Source: Rubrivivax sp. (lineage in GTDB: Bacteria; Pseudomonadota; Gammaproteobacteria; Burkholderiales; Burkholderiaceae_C). Taken from it: a stretch of 64,000 nt of DNA. Shown here piece by piece: positions 53,137 to 61,664 of this stretch. A model generated the notes under the pieces. That model was not told where the DNA came from, did no database searches, and saw only the letters and a program-made list of their open reading frames with translations. The stretch is from assembly GCA_016789955.1 (NCBI GenBank), contig JAEUPB010000073.1, forward strand, positions 1-64,000. Reading direction: 5' to 3'. The position numbers and the translations under genes were made by a program. The stretch's first letter is position 1, and each line of letters begins with the position of its first letter.

Positions 53137-53580
53137 ATGTACAGCCACCTCCTCGTCCCCATCGACGGCAGCCCGCTGTCGCAGCACGCGATCGACAGCG
53201 CCATCGGCCTGGCGCAGAAGCTGCAGGCTCGCATCACCGCGTTCGTCGCCGAACCGCCACCGCCGACGCCGCAGCCCGGCTACGGTGCCGCCGGCTACCT
53301 GCGGCGCGTGGAAGCGCACGAGCGCGAGACCGACCACCACGCCAGCCACCTGCTGCAGGACTTCGAGCGCCGCGCCAAGGAGGCCGGCGTCGCCTTCGAG
53401 GGCTGCACCACGCACACCGGCGCCATCGTGGAGACCATCGTCACCGTGGCCGCGGAGCGCCACTGCGACCTGATCGTCATGGCCACGCACGTGCACGGCT
53501 GGTTCGCCGAGGTGCTGGGCACGTCCAATACCAAGGGCGTGATGGCGCGAACGAAGGTGCCCTTGCTCGTGCTGCACTGA
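53137..53580 (+). CDS. UspA-family universal stress protein
   Basis: 147-residue single Usp domain with LLVPIDGSPLSQHAID at the start, an insert of charged residues at about 40-75, and LIVMATHVHGWFAEVLGTSNTKGVM toward the end. The final ATP-loop glycines are only partly kept. A GGAG precedes the ATG. Usp proteins near FNR sites are often induced by low oxygen. Confidence 0.9.
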   Translation: MYSHLLVPIDGSPLSQHAIDSAIGLAQKLQARITAFVAEPPPPTPQPGYGAAGYLRRVEAHERETDHHASHLLQDFERRAKEAGVAFEGCTTHTGAIVETIVTVAAERHCDLIVMATHVHGWFAEVLGTSNTKGVMARTKVPLLVLH

Positions 53581-53620
53581 GCGCGGCACGCCGGGGCGCG
53601 AGCCTCTGGTGAATTCGGCG

Positions 53621-53641
53621 GGCCCGGCGTCGTGCCGGGCC
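53621..53641. terminator. Bidirectional hairpin between usp and hemN
   Basis: GGCCCGGC (53621-53628) and GCCGGGCC (53634-53641) form a perfect 8-base stem with a 5-base loop in the 66-base gap between two convergent genes. T-run absent on both sides. Confidence 0.55.
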
Positions 53642-53646
53642 TCGTG

Positions 53647-55044
53647 TCACAGGACCTTCGAGAACTGCGCCGTGCTGCCGCCGCGCGCGAGGTAGGCGTC
53701 GAACACCATCGCCACCACGCGGATGAAGTACCAGCCCAGCGGCGTCACGCCCACCGAGCGCGGGCCGAGTTCGACGAGACCCTGCTCCTGCAGCACCTGC
53801 AGCCGCTCGAACTCCGGCGCGAAGTCGCCCGGCAGCGAGATGCCCAGCGCGCGCTCGGCGGCGTCGAAGTCGATGTGGCCCTGGCACATCAGCCACATGA
53901 TCAGCTGGCGGCGCACGCGGTCGTCGGCCGTCGCGGCCATGCCGCGCACCACCGGCAGCCGGCCGTCGGCGAGCAGCGCGTCGTACTGCTCCACGGTCTT
54001 GGCGTTCTGCGCGTAGCAGCCGCCCACGTGCGAGATCGCCGAGACGCCCAGCGCGATCAGGTCGCCGTCGGGCTGCGTGCTGTAGCCCTGGAAGTTGCGG
54101 CGCAGGCGCCCCTCGCGCTTGGCCACCGCCAGCTCGTCGTTCTCGAGCGCGAAATGGTCCATGCCGATGTGCGTGTAGCCCTGCTCCCGGAAGGCGGTGA
54201 TGGCCGAGGCGAGCATCTGCGCGCGGTCGGCCGCGGCCGGCAGCTCGATGGCGTGGATGCGCCGCTGCGGCTTGAAGCGCTCGGGCAGGTGCGCGTAGGC
54301 GTACAGCGCGATGCGGTCGGGCCGCAGCGTGGACACCTGCGCCAGCGTGCGCGCGAACGAGGCCGGCGTCTGCTTCGGCAGGCCGTAGATCAGGTCGACG
54401 TTGATCGACGCGAAGCCGAGCCGGCGCGCGTCCTCCATCAGCGCCTGCACCTGCTCGTAGGGCTGCACGCGGTGCACGGCCTGCTGCACGTCGGGGTCGA
54501 AGTCCTGCACGCCGAAGCTCAGCCGGTTGAAGCCGATCGCGCGCAGGTGCGCGAGGCGCTCGGCGGTGACGGTGCGCGGGTCGACCTCGATCGACACCTC
54601 CGCCGCGTCGGCCAGCACGTAGTGCGACAGCAGCATCTGCATCACCCGCGAGAGCTCGTCGTCGGAGAGGAAGGTCGGCGAGCCGCCGCCCAGGTGCAGC
54701 TGCTGCACGACCGCGTTCGGTTCGATCAGCGCCGCGGTCATCCCGATCTCGCGCGAGAGCGATTGCAGGTACGGCAGCGCGCGCTCGTGGTGCTTGGTGA
54801 TGACCTTGTTGCAGGCGCAGTAGTAGCAGAGCTGCTCGCAGAACGGGATGTGCACGTACAGCGACAGCGGCGGCACCTCGCCGGCCTCGGCCTGGCGGCG
54901 CCGCTCCGACAGCGCCTCGGCCAAGTGCGCCGGGCTGAAGTGGTCGGCGAAGCGGTCGGCGGTGGGGTACGACGTGTAGCGCGGGCCGGGACGGTCGTGG
55001 CGGCGGATCAGCGGCTCGGGCAGGGCGACGGCGGCATCGGTCAT
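53647..55044 (-). CDS. hemN: Oxygen-independent coproporphyrinogen III oxidase
   Basis: Radical-SAM enzyme for heme synthesis under low oxygen: coproporphyrinogen III to protoporphyrinogen IX. 465 residues with cluster motif FCEQLCYYCACNK (C69, C73, C76), LHLGGGSPTFL and the HemN C-terminal domain. It lies 14 bases downstream of the hemerythrin gene, same strand, so the two probably share a transcript driven from the FNR-like site at 55721. Confidence 0.95.
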   Translation of the reverse strand: MTDAAVALPEPLIRRHDRPGPRYTSYPTADRFADHFSPAHLAEALSERRRQAEAGEVPPLSLYVHIPFCEQLCYYCACNKVITKHHERALPYLQSLSREIGMTAALIEPNAVVQQLHLGGGSPTFLSDDELSRVMQMLLSHYVLADAAEVSIEVDPRTVTAERLAHLRAIGFNRLSFGVQDFDPDVQQAVHRVQPYEQVQALMEDARRLGFASINVDLIYGLPKQTPASFARTLAQVSTLRPDRIALYAYAHLPERFKPQRRIHAIELPAAADRAQMLASAITAFREQGYTHIGMDHFALENDELAVAKREGRLRRNFQGYSTQPDGDLIALGVSAISHVGGCYAQNAKTVEQYDALLADGRLPVVRGMAATADDRVRRQLIMWLMCQGHIDFDAAERALGISLPGDFAPEFERLQVLQEQGLVELGPRSVGVTPLGWYFIRVVAMVFDAYLARGGSTAQFSKVL

Positions 55045-55058
55045 GGCAGGCAGAACCC

Positions 55059-55655
55059 TCAGGCCTTCTCGATCGGATCGCCGAGACCGAACGGTGCCGG
55101 CGTGATGCGCAGGATGGTGGCGAACAGCTGCTCGTACGGCGCGTCGGCGCGGCCCCCTGCGAGCGGGTCGCGTTGCGCGAGGAAGGCGCGGTCGAGCACG
55201 CGCCAGTCGTCCTCGCCGAACACGCGCTCGGCCAGCGGCAGCACCTCGGTCTCCTCGGTGCGCATGTGCCGCAGGTAGAACTCGAGGTATCGCGTCAGCG
55301 CCGTCTCGAACGCCGTGCGGCGCGTCTCGCCCAGCAGCTCCCACGCGGTGAGCTTGTGCTGCAGCTCGCGGATCAGGCTCTCGCCGCGGCCGTGGTCGCG
55401 GTCGAGCGCATCGAGCACGTCATTGGCCTCGTGGGTGATCTCGCGCAGCCGCGGAAAGAGCATCGTCGTCTCCTTCACGTGGTGCAGCCGTTCGGGGAAC
55501 TCGTCGACGTAGAACATCATCGCGCGCAGCACGCGGAAGTCGGGCTCGCGGTTGTGATGGCGCGAGTCGCGCACGAGCAGCTGCAGCGTGCGCAGCACCG
55601 AGGCGAGGGCCTCGTGCTCGTGGCGGATGATCTGCAGGGCAAGCGGCGTGGGCAT
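55059..55655 (-). CDS. Hemerythrin HHE domain protein
   Basis: 198 residues from the ATG at 55655. Three-helix HHE domain with RHEHEALAS, HHVKETTMLFPRL, DHGRGESLI and HMRTEETEVLPLAE giving His/Glu ligands for a di-iron centre. Could bind O2 or NO or sense iron/oxygen. Upstream of hemN in one operon; this context supports a low-oxygen or NO role. Confidence 0.88.
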   Translation of the reverse strand: MPTPLALQIIRHEHEALASVLRTLQLLVRDSRHHNREPDFRVLRAMMFYVDEFPERLHHVKETTMLFPRLREITHEANDVLDALDRDHGRGESLIRELQHKLTAWELLGETRRTAFETALTRYLEFYLRHMRTEETEVLPLAERVFGEDDWRVLDRAFLAQRDPLAGGRADAPYEQLFATILRITPAPFGLGDPIEKA

Positions 55656-55720
55656 GGGCAGGGCGTGTGCCGGCCAGATCCGGCGTCGTCGGCATCTTCC
55701 CGGGGGGGCCGCCGCAGGGC

Positions 55721-55736
55721 CTTGCGCTGCGTCAAG
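55721..55736. promoter_or_regulatory. FNR-like site in the hemerythrin/MBL divergent gap
   Basis: CTTGCGCTGCGTCAAG has a perfect right half GTCAA and a less perfect left half TTGCG, in FNR-type spacing. It is 65 bases from the hemerythrin start and 32 bases from the MBL start, so it could control both. Confidence 0.4.
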
Positions 55737-55768
55737 ATCGCCGGACTTCCGCCACCGCACAAACCCGC

Positions 55769-57124
55769 ATGCAGATCGGATTCCTCGGCGCGGCCGACAC
55801 CGTCACCGGCTCCAAGCACCTCGTCCACCTGGCCGGCCAGCGGCTGCTGCTCGATTGCGGGCTGTACCAGGGCTACAAGGTCTACCGCGAGCGCAACTGG
55901 GCGCCGCCTTCGCCCGAGCTGATGGCCGCCGACGCCGTGGTGCTGAGCCACGCGCACCTGGACCACAGCGGCTGGCTGCCGGTGCTGGCGCGGCACGGTT
56001 GGAGCGGGCCGGTGTACGCCAGCCCGGCCACCATCGAGCTGGCGCAGGTGCTGCTGATGGACAGTGCCCACCTGCAGGAGGAGGACGCGCGGCGGGCCAA
56101 CCGCTACGGCTACTCGAAGCACGAGAAGGCGCTGCCGCTGTACACCCGCGCCGACGCGCAGCGTGCGCTGGCCCGGCTGGTGCCGCTGGTGCCCGGCCGC
56201 ACGCAGAAGCTGGGGCGCGTGCGGCTCACGCTCTCGCCGGTGGGGCACCTGCTGGGCGCCTGCGCGGCGCACCTGGCTTCGGGCGAGGAGAGCCTGCTCT
56301 ACTCCGGCGACGTGGGCCGCAGCGACGACCTGCTGATGCCGCCCCCGGCGCGCCCGCCAGCGGCCGACGTGGTGATCGTCGAGTCGACCTACGGCAACCG
56401 GCGCCACCCGCGCGACGACCCCGCCGCGATGCTCGCCGAGATCGTGCGCCGCACCGTGCAGCGCGGCGGCTCGGTGCTGATGCCGGCCTTCGCGGTGGGC
56501 CGCGCGCAGCAGCTGCTGCTGGTGCTGCAGCGGCTGCGCCGCAGCGGCGAGATCCCGCGCGAGGTGCCGATCTTCGTCGACAGCCCGATGGCCGAGCAGG
56601 CCACCGCGCTGTACCGCCGCCACGGCGACCTGCTGCGCGTGCCGCAGGCCGAGGTGAAGCACCTCACCGAGGGCGTGCGGATGGTGCAGACGGTGCAGCA
56701 GTCGATGGCGCTGGCGCGCTCGCGCTACCCGTCGATCATCATCTCGGCCAGCGGCATGGCCACCGGCGGCCGGGTGCTGCATCACCTGGCGGCGCGCGCG
56801 CCCGACCCGCGCAACCACCTCGTGTTCCCCGGCTTCCAGGCGGGCGGCAGCCGTGGCGCCCGCATCGTGGCCGGGGAGCCCGAGGTGAAGATCCACGGCG
56901 AGGCGGTGCCGGTGCGCGCCCAGGTCAGCCAGCTCGAGGTGTTCTCGGGCCATGCCGATGGCGACGAACTCGTGCAGTGGCTGCGCGGCCTGCCGCGCAC
57001 GCCCTCCGCGGCCTGGGTGGTGCACGGCGAAGCCGCCGCCGCCGACACGCTGCGGCTGCGGCTGCGCGACGAACTCGGCTGGCCGGTGCGCGTGCCGCAG
57101 GCCGGTGCGTGGGTCACCGTGTGA
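55769..57124 (+). CDS. Metallo-beta-lactamase/beta-CASP hydrolase (CPSF-like)
   Basis: 451 residues: MBL domain with zinc motif HAHLDHSG (about 52-59), beta-CASP insert (about 195-345) with FAVGRAQQLL and FVDSPMA, and the C-terminal RMMBL segment with VFSGHADGDELVQW. Such proteins are usually RNases or phosphodiesterases; bacterial KTR-like members may cut RNA, but this is not proven. Start ATG at 55769. DUF4010 gene follows 7 bases later in the same direction. Confidence 0.9.
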   Translation: MQIGFLGAADTVTGSKHLVHLAGQRLLLDCGLYQGYKVYRERNWAPPSPELMAADAVVLSHAHLDHSGWLPVLARHGWSGPVYASPATIELAQVLLMDSAHLQEEDARRANRYGYSKHEKALPLYTRADAQRALARLVPLVPGRTQKLGRVRLTLSPVGHLLGACAAHLASGEESLLYSGDVGRSDDLLMPPPARPPAADVVIVESTYGNRRHPRDDPAAMLAEIVRRTVQRGGSVLMPAFAVGRAQQLLLVLQRLRRSGEIPREVPIFVDSPMAEQATALYRRHGDLLRVPQAEVKHLTEGVRMVQTVQQSMALARSRYPSIIISASGMATGGRVLHHLAARAPDPRNHLVFPGFQAGGSRGARIVAGEPEVKIHGEAVPVRAQVSQLEVFSGHADGDELVQWLRGLPRTPSAAWVVHGEAAAADTLRLRLRDELGWPVRVPQAGAWVTV

Positions 57125-57131
57125 GCGGGCG

Positions 57132-58439
57132 ATGACCGACTGGGCACGCGTCCCCACCGAGGAGATGGTGGCCGGCCTCGTCACCGCGCTGGGCGCGGGG
57201 CTGCTGATCGGGGTGGACCGCGAGCGCCGCAAGGGCCGCGGGCCGGCGCGGGCGGCAGCCGGCCTGCGCAGCTTCACACTGGCAGCGCTGGCCGGCGCGC
57301 TGGCCGCGTCGATCGACGTGCCGGGGCTGGTGGTGGTGGGTGCGGTGGCGGTGGCGGCGCTGGCCGCGCTGGCCTACCGGCACAGCCTGCGCGGGGCGAC
57401 GGCGCGCGAGGGTGCCGGGAGCGGCGCGGGTGGGGCCATCGACCCCGGCGTCACCACCGAACTGGCGCTGGTCGTCACCTACCTGATCGGCGTGCTGTCG
57501 GCGCGGCTGCCGGCGCTCGGCGCCGGGGCGGCGGTGGTCGTGGCGATGCTGCTGGCCGGCCGCGAGCGGCTGCACCACTTCGCCACCGAGCTGCTCACCG
57601 CGCAGGAGTGGCACGACGCGCTGCTGCTGGCCGCGGTGGTGATGGTGCTGCTGCCGCTGGCGCCGGCCGAGCCGCTGGCGTGGCTGGGCGGCGCGAGCCC
57701 GCGGCGGCTGGCGATGCTGCTGGTGCTGATCCTCGCGCTGCAGGCCACCGGCCACGCGGCGCGGCGGGCGTTCGGGGCGCGCAGCGGCTTGGCGCTCGCC
57801 GGTGCCTGCTCGGGCTTCGTGTCGAGCACGGCGACCATCGCCGCGATGGGCGCGCGTGCGCGGGCCGAACCAGCGCTGGCGCGCGCCTGCCTGGCCGGCG
57901 CGCTGATGTCCACCGCCGCCACCTGGGTGCAGGCGCTGCTGATCGTGCTGGCGCTCGCACCGGCGTCGCTGGCAGGCATCGCGGCCCCGGCGGCGGCGGG
58001 CCTGGCCGTGGCGGTGGCCAGCGGCGCCTGGGCCTGGCGCGGGGCGCCGGTGGCCGCCGGCGACGGCACCGGTGCAGCCCCGCCCGCGCCGCTGCGGCTG
58101 CGCGAAGCCGCCCTGGTGGCGCTGCTGCTGGCTACGGTGAGTGCCGCCCTGGCCTGGGCACATCGGCTGCTCGGCGAACCCGCGGCGCTGGCCGGCGCGG
58201 CGCTGGCCGCGCTGGCCGATGCGCACGCGCCGATCGCCGCGCTGGCTGCGCTGCAGGCCGGCGGCCGGATCGAGGCCTCCGTGCTGCTGGCCGGCCTCCT
58301 GGTGGCCATCGGATCAAACTCGGTCACGCGCACCGTCACGGCCTTCGTGGCCGGTGGACGGGGTTTCGCGGTGCCGGTGGCGGCGTCGCTGGTGGTTGCG
58401 GCGGCCGCGGCGGCCGCCGTGGGGATCCTGCTGAGCTGA
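57132..58439 (+). CDS. MgtC/SapB and DUF4010 membrane protein
   Basis: 435 residues, about 12 hydrophobic segments. N-terminal MgtC-like part (VTALGAGLLIGVDRERRKGRG, then GLRSFTLAALAGALA) and a C-terminal DUF4010 part (about 160-430). Function unknown; MgtC proteins respond to magnesium stress. ATG at 57132 follows the beta-CASP gene by 7 bases. Confidence 0.85.
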   Translation: MTDWARVPTEEMVAGLVTALGAGLLIGVDRERRKGRGPARAAAGLRSFTLAALAGALAASIDVPGLVVVGAVAVAALAALAYRHSLRGATAREGAGSGAGGAIDPGVTTELALVVTYLIGVLSARLPALGAGAAVVVAMLLAGRERLHHFATELLTAQEWHDALLLAAVVMVLLPLAPAEPLAWLGGASPRRLAMLLVLILALQATGHAARRAFGARSGLALAGACSGFVSSTATIAAMGARARAEPALARACLAGALMSTAATWVQALLIVLALAPASLAGIAAPAAAGLAVAVASGAWAWRGAPVAAGDGTGAAPPAPLRLREAALVALLLATVSAALAWAHRLLGEPAALAGAALAALADAHAPIAALAALQAGGRIEASVLLAGLLVAIGSNSVTRTVTAFVAGGRGFAVPVAASLVVAAAAAAAVGILLS

Positions 58440-58603
58440 TATCGCCGCTCGTACCCGTGTCTCGCGGTGATTTCTCCGCGGCTGTCACCGTCTGTTTACA
58501 AAGACGTCACGCAGCGTTGCACGCTGCGAATGTTGCGTCGTGAGCAGTTGGCTGGCCCCCGCCACAGTGGAGCCCAGACACAGCAACCCCGCAGCACAGC
58601 ACC
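58440..58603. other. Upstream region of the Crp/Fnr gene
   Basis: No gene. Contains an inverted repeat GCAGCGT-TGC-ACGCTGC at 58511-58527, 77 bases before the regulator start; possibly an autoregulatory operator. No clear -10/-35 pair. Confidence 0.4.
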
Positions 58604-59323
58604 ATGGCACCCGACACCTTCCGCACCGACTCGAACGCCGCTGACCGCATCGCCGCCGAACTGAAGCTGATCGAGCGGCTCGTGCCGGTCACGCGTCGCA
58701 CGGTGCATGCGGGTGACGTGCTGTACCGCGCCGGCCAGCCGTTCGCCACGATCTACATCGTGAATACCGGCTTGTGCAAGATCGTGCAGACCGCCGCCGA
58801 CGGACGCGAGCAGGTCACCGGCGTGCACTTCCGCGGCGACTGGCTGGGCTTCGACGGCCTGGCCGATGCGCGCTACACCTGCGAGGCGGTGGCGATGGAC
58901 ACCGGCGACCTGTGGTGCGTGCCCTACGCGGCGCTGCTCGACGCCGCCGCCGGCCATCCTGAACTCCTGCAGCTGCTGCACCGCGCGATGAGCCGCCAGC
59001 ACGGCCGCGACCGCGAGGCGCTGCTGGCGCTGTGCACGCTGGGCGCCGACGCCCGCGTGGCCGACTTCCTGCGGGCCTGGGCGCAGGCGCTCTCCGACCG
59101 CGGCCTGCGTACCGACCAGATCACGCTGCGCATGACGCGTGCCGAGATCGGCAACTGCCTCGGCCTGACGCTCGAGACCGTGAGCCGCGCCCTCTCGCGC
59201 CTGGCCCGCGGCGACCTGATCCGCTTCGACGACGGCGGCGCGCGCCGCGACATCCGCATCCCGCACGTCGGTGCGCTGGCGGAGTTCGTGCAGAAGAGCG
59301 CCGGCGCCGCGCTGGCGCACTGA
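58604..59323 (+). CDS. Crp/Fnr-family transcriptional regulator without Fe-S cysteines
   Basis: 239 residues: cNMP-type beta-barrel (about 30-140), dimer helix, and a winged helix with LTLETVSRALSRL, where the E-xx-SR residues match FNR-type recognition of TTGAT-like half-sites. The N-terminal CxxC..C cluster motif of FNR is absent, so oxygen sensing by a [4Fe-4S] cluster is unlikely; it may be Dnr-like (heme/NO) or sense something else. Nearby FNR-like sites at 52331 and 55721 are candidate targets. Confidence 0.88.
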   Translation: MAPDTFRTDSNAADRIAAELKLIERLVPVTRRTVHAGDVLYRAGQPFATIYIVNTGLCKIVQTAADGREQVTGVHFRGDWLGFDGLADARYTCEAVAMDTGDLWCVPYAALLDAAAGHPELLQLLHRAMSRQHGRDREALLALCTLGADARVADFLRAWAQALSDRGLRTDQITLRMTRAEIGNCLGLTLETVSRALSRLARGDLIRFDDGGARRDIRIPHVGALAEFVQKSAGAALAH

Positions 59324-59342
59324 CGACCCCACCTCCGCCACT

Positions 59343-60491
59343 TCACCCCGACGACCGGTCCCCGCCCAACGGGGGCGGCGCGTGTCCCACCGCCGCGTCG
59401 ATGCAGGCGCGCAGCTGCAACGTCGACGCCACGCCGAGCGTGCGGTAGAGCTTGCGCACGTGGTCGACCACGGTCGCGGGCGCCACGCCGAGTTCGGCCG
59501 CCACCTCCGCCTGCGTGGCTCCCCGGTACAGCGCGTGGCACACACGTCGCTGGCCCGGCGTCAGCGGCAGCGCGCGCAGCGCCCGCGCCAGCGCCACGCG
59601 GTGGGGCTCCAGATGCTCGAGCGTGACCAGCACCAGCGGTGGCTCCCCCGCCGCACGCGGCCGCAGCAGCATGGCCGTGGCCGAATAGCGTCCGAACGGG
59701 CTGTCGTGCACGATCGACGGCGGCGGGGCCAACCCCATGCCGCCCGCGCGTGCGACCTGCTCGCGCAGGCGCATCAGCAACACGTGCAGCAACCGCCCGG
59801 CGAGCTGCACCGGCGGATGCGACAGCGACGAGCGTGACAACCCGCCGTCGGCCAGCAGCAGCAGCCGCATCGCGCCGTCGCTGGCCTGCAGCAGCTCGCC
59901 GTCGAGCGAAAGCAGCAACGTCTGCGCCGGCTCGGGGCCGGGCACGTGGTGGTCGTCGATGCGGGCCGGCCCGCAGGCTTCGAGCGCGCCGGCCAGCATC
60001 GGCAGCACCGCGGCCAGCCGGCGTTCGTCCTCGGCGGTGTAGCGGGCCTCGCCGGGGCCGCGGTAGAGCACCAGCGAGCCCAGCAGCTGCCCCCGGCGCC
60101 CGCGCAGCACGCCTTCGAGCCGCGTGTGCAGCCCCTGCGGACGCCAGATCGCCTGGTACAGCGCGCTGGCGCGGAACGACGGCTGGTCCACGTCGTCAGC
60201 GCCGCGCACGCCCGCCGGCCGCATGCGCAACAGGTCGAAGGCCGGCATCACCTCGGCCTCGCGCCGGTTGTGGAACTCGTCGAAGTAGAGCTGCGCGATG
60301 GCCTCGTCGACCGGGCCCTCCACGAAGTAGCGAACCAGGCGCCCCTGCTCGTCGGTCCAGTCGAACAGGTTGCGCGCCGAGGGCACCGTGGCGTGCAACG
60401 CCTCCAGCACCGCCGGAACCAGCACCTCGGCATGCAGCCCCAGTTCACACAGTTCACGCAGGGCTTCCAGGCCCGGAGATCGCTTTGCCAT
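59343..60491 (-). CDS. LuxR-type helix-turn-helix regulator
   Basis: 382 residues from the ATG at 60491. N-terminal 290 residues are a sensor of unrecognised type (GAF-like at about 50-190 possible); the C-terminus is a LuxR HTH (LTPGQRRVCHALYRGATQAEVAAELGVAPATVVDHVRKLYRTLGV). Divergent from the SAM methyltransferase gene with a 150-base gap holding the inverted repeat CCTCA-GGCG-TGAGG (60530-60543). Confidence 0.85.
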   Translation of the reverse strand: MAKRSPGLEALRELCELGLHAEVLVPAVLEALHATVPSARNLFDWTDEQGRLVRYFVEGPVDEAIAQLYFDEFHNRREAEVMPAFDLLRMRPAGVRGADDVDQPSFRASALYQAIWRPQGLHTRLEGVLRGRRGQLLGSLVLYRGPGEARYTAEDERRLAAVLPMLAGALEACGPARIDDHHVPGPEPAQTLLLSLDGELLQASDGAMRLLLLADGGLSRSSLSHPPVQLAGRLLHVLLMRLREQVARAGGMGLAPPPSIVHDSPFGRYSATAMLLRPRAAGEPPLVLVTLEHLEPHRVALARALRALPLTPGQRRVCHALYRGATQAEVAAELGVAPATVVDHVRKLYRTLGVASTLQLRACIDAAVGHAPPPLGGDRSSG

Positions 60492-60529
60492 CGAGGCGCG
60501 ATGCTCCCGGCGCCCGCCGTGCCCGCCAT

Positions 60530-60543
60530 CCTCAGGCGTGAGG
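60530..60543. promoter_or_regulatory. Small palindrome in LuxR/methyltransferase divergent gap
   Basis: CCTCAGGCGTGAGG, two 5-base arms around GGCG, is 38 bases before the LuxR gene start. Possible operator. A second strong hairpin (GCCCCC/GGGGGC) lies at about 60559-60576. Confidence 0.3.
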
Positions 60544-60641
60544 AGATGCGCGCCGGTCGCCCCCCGCACAGGGGGCGGCACGGCCGGGCCCCGACCCTAC
60601 CGTCGCCGGCATCTCCAACCCACCCCGACGAGGACCTGCCG

Positions 60642-61646
60642 ATGACCACCCCCGACAGCACCTGGATCGACGACCCCCTGCCGACGGCGACCGCCACGCG
60701 CGTCGGCCTCGACGAGGCCGTGCACGCCTTGCTCGATCGCGCGCTCGCGCTGGGCCGCAACGGCGACGCGCTCGGCGCCTTCCGGCTGCTGCAGGCGCCG
60801 CTGTCGGCCCTGTGGTCCCAGGCACGGGGCACGGCGCAGGCCGATGCGATGCGCCAGTGGTGCCGCGCGCACCCGCTGCACGCCCTCGTGCAGCAGGACC
60901 CCTTCACGAACCGCGCCGCGACGAAGCCGCGCGGCTACGCGGGCGACGCGGTGATGTTGGACTACGTCTACGACAGCCGGCCGCCCGAAGGCACCAGCGA
61001 CATCGGCCACGCGGTGTTCACCGCCACCACGCGCAGCGGCATGGGCCTGTCGGTGTGCCACCGGCGCGCGCTGCTGCGCGGGCTGATCGACGAGACGGTG
61101 GGCACCGTGGCCGGCGCGCGACTGTTGTCGGTGGCCTGCGGGCATGCGCGGGAGCTGCAGGGCAGCCTCGTCGACAGCGAGCTCTTCGACGGCGAGTTCG
61201 TGGCACTCGACCAGGACCCGCTGTCGTGCGCCGAGGTGCAGCGCTCGATGGCCGGCCGGCGCGTGCGCGTGCTGCAGCGCGGCGTGCGCGAGTTGATGAC
61301 CGCCGAGGGCGGAGCCGGCCCGACGCCGCCGCTGGCCGCCGAGCTCGGCCGCTTCGACCTCATCTACTCGGCCGGGCTGTTCGACTACCTGCCCGACGTC
61401 GCCGCGCAGCGGCTGACCCGCCGGCTGCTGCAGATGCTGCGGCCCGGCGGCCGGCTGCTGATCGGCAACTTCGTGCCCGCCGGGTCGGGGCGCGCCTACC
61501 AGGAGCTGTTCATGGACTGGACGCTGGTGCTGCGCAACGAGGTGCGGATGCGCGAACTGGGCCAGGCGGTGGCCGCCGCGCAGGTCGCCACCTGGCTGGA
61601 CCCGCACCGCAACGTGGCCTACGCCGAGTTGCGCAACGAGCCTTGA
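60642..61646 (+). CDS. SAM-dependent methyltransferase, EF/3-OH-palmitate methyl ester type
   Basis: 334 residues. N-terminal helical segment (about 1-90), DPFTNRAATKPRGYAGDAVMLDYVY, then a Rossmann methyltransferase core with SVACGHARELQGS, FVALDQDP and LIYSAGLFDYLPD. Relatives are often labelled extracellular-factor (3-hydroxypalmitic acid methyl ester) biosynthesis proteins; that label is by homology, and the actual substrate is unknown here. It is divergent from the LuxR regulator gene. Confidence 0.8.
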   Translation: MTTPDSTWIDDPLPTATATRVGLDEAVHALLDRALALGRNGDALGAFRLLQAPLSALWSQARGTAQADAMRQWCRAHPLHALVQQDPFTNRAATKPRGYAGDAVMLDYVYDSRPPEGTSDIGHAVFTATTRSGMGLSVCHRRALLRGLIDETVGTVAGARLLSVACGHARELQGSLVDSELFDGEFVALDQDPLSCAEVQRSMAGRRVRVLQRGVRELMTAEGGAGPTPPLAAELGRFDLIYSAGLFDYLPDVAAQRLTRRLLQMLRPGGRLLIGNFVPAGSGRAYQELFMDWTLVLRNEVRMRELGQAVAAAQVATWLDPHRNVAYAELRNEP

Positions 61647-61664
61647 GGCGCCCCGGGCACGGCC

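Noticed and set aside
58441..58490. CRP-like GTGA-N14-TCAC pattern
   Set aside because: Spacing does not fit CRP (N6 core) or FNR sites.
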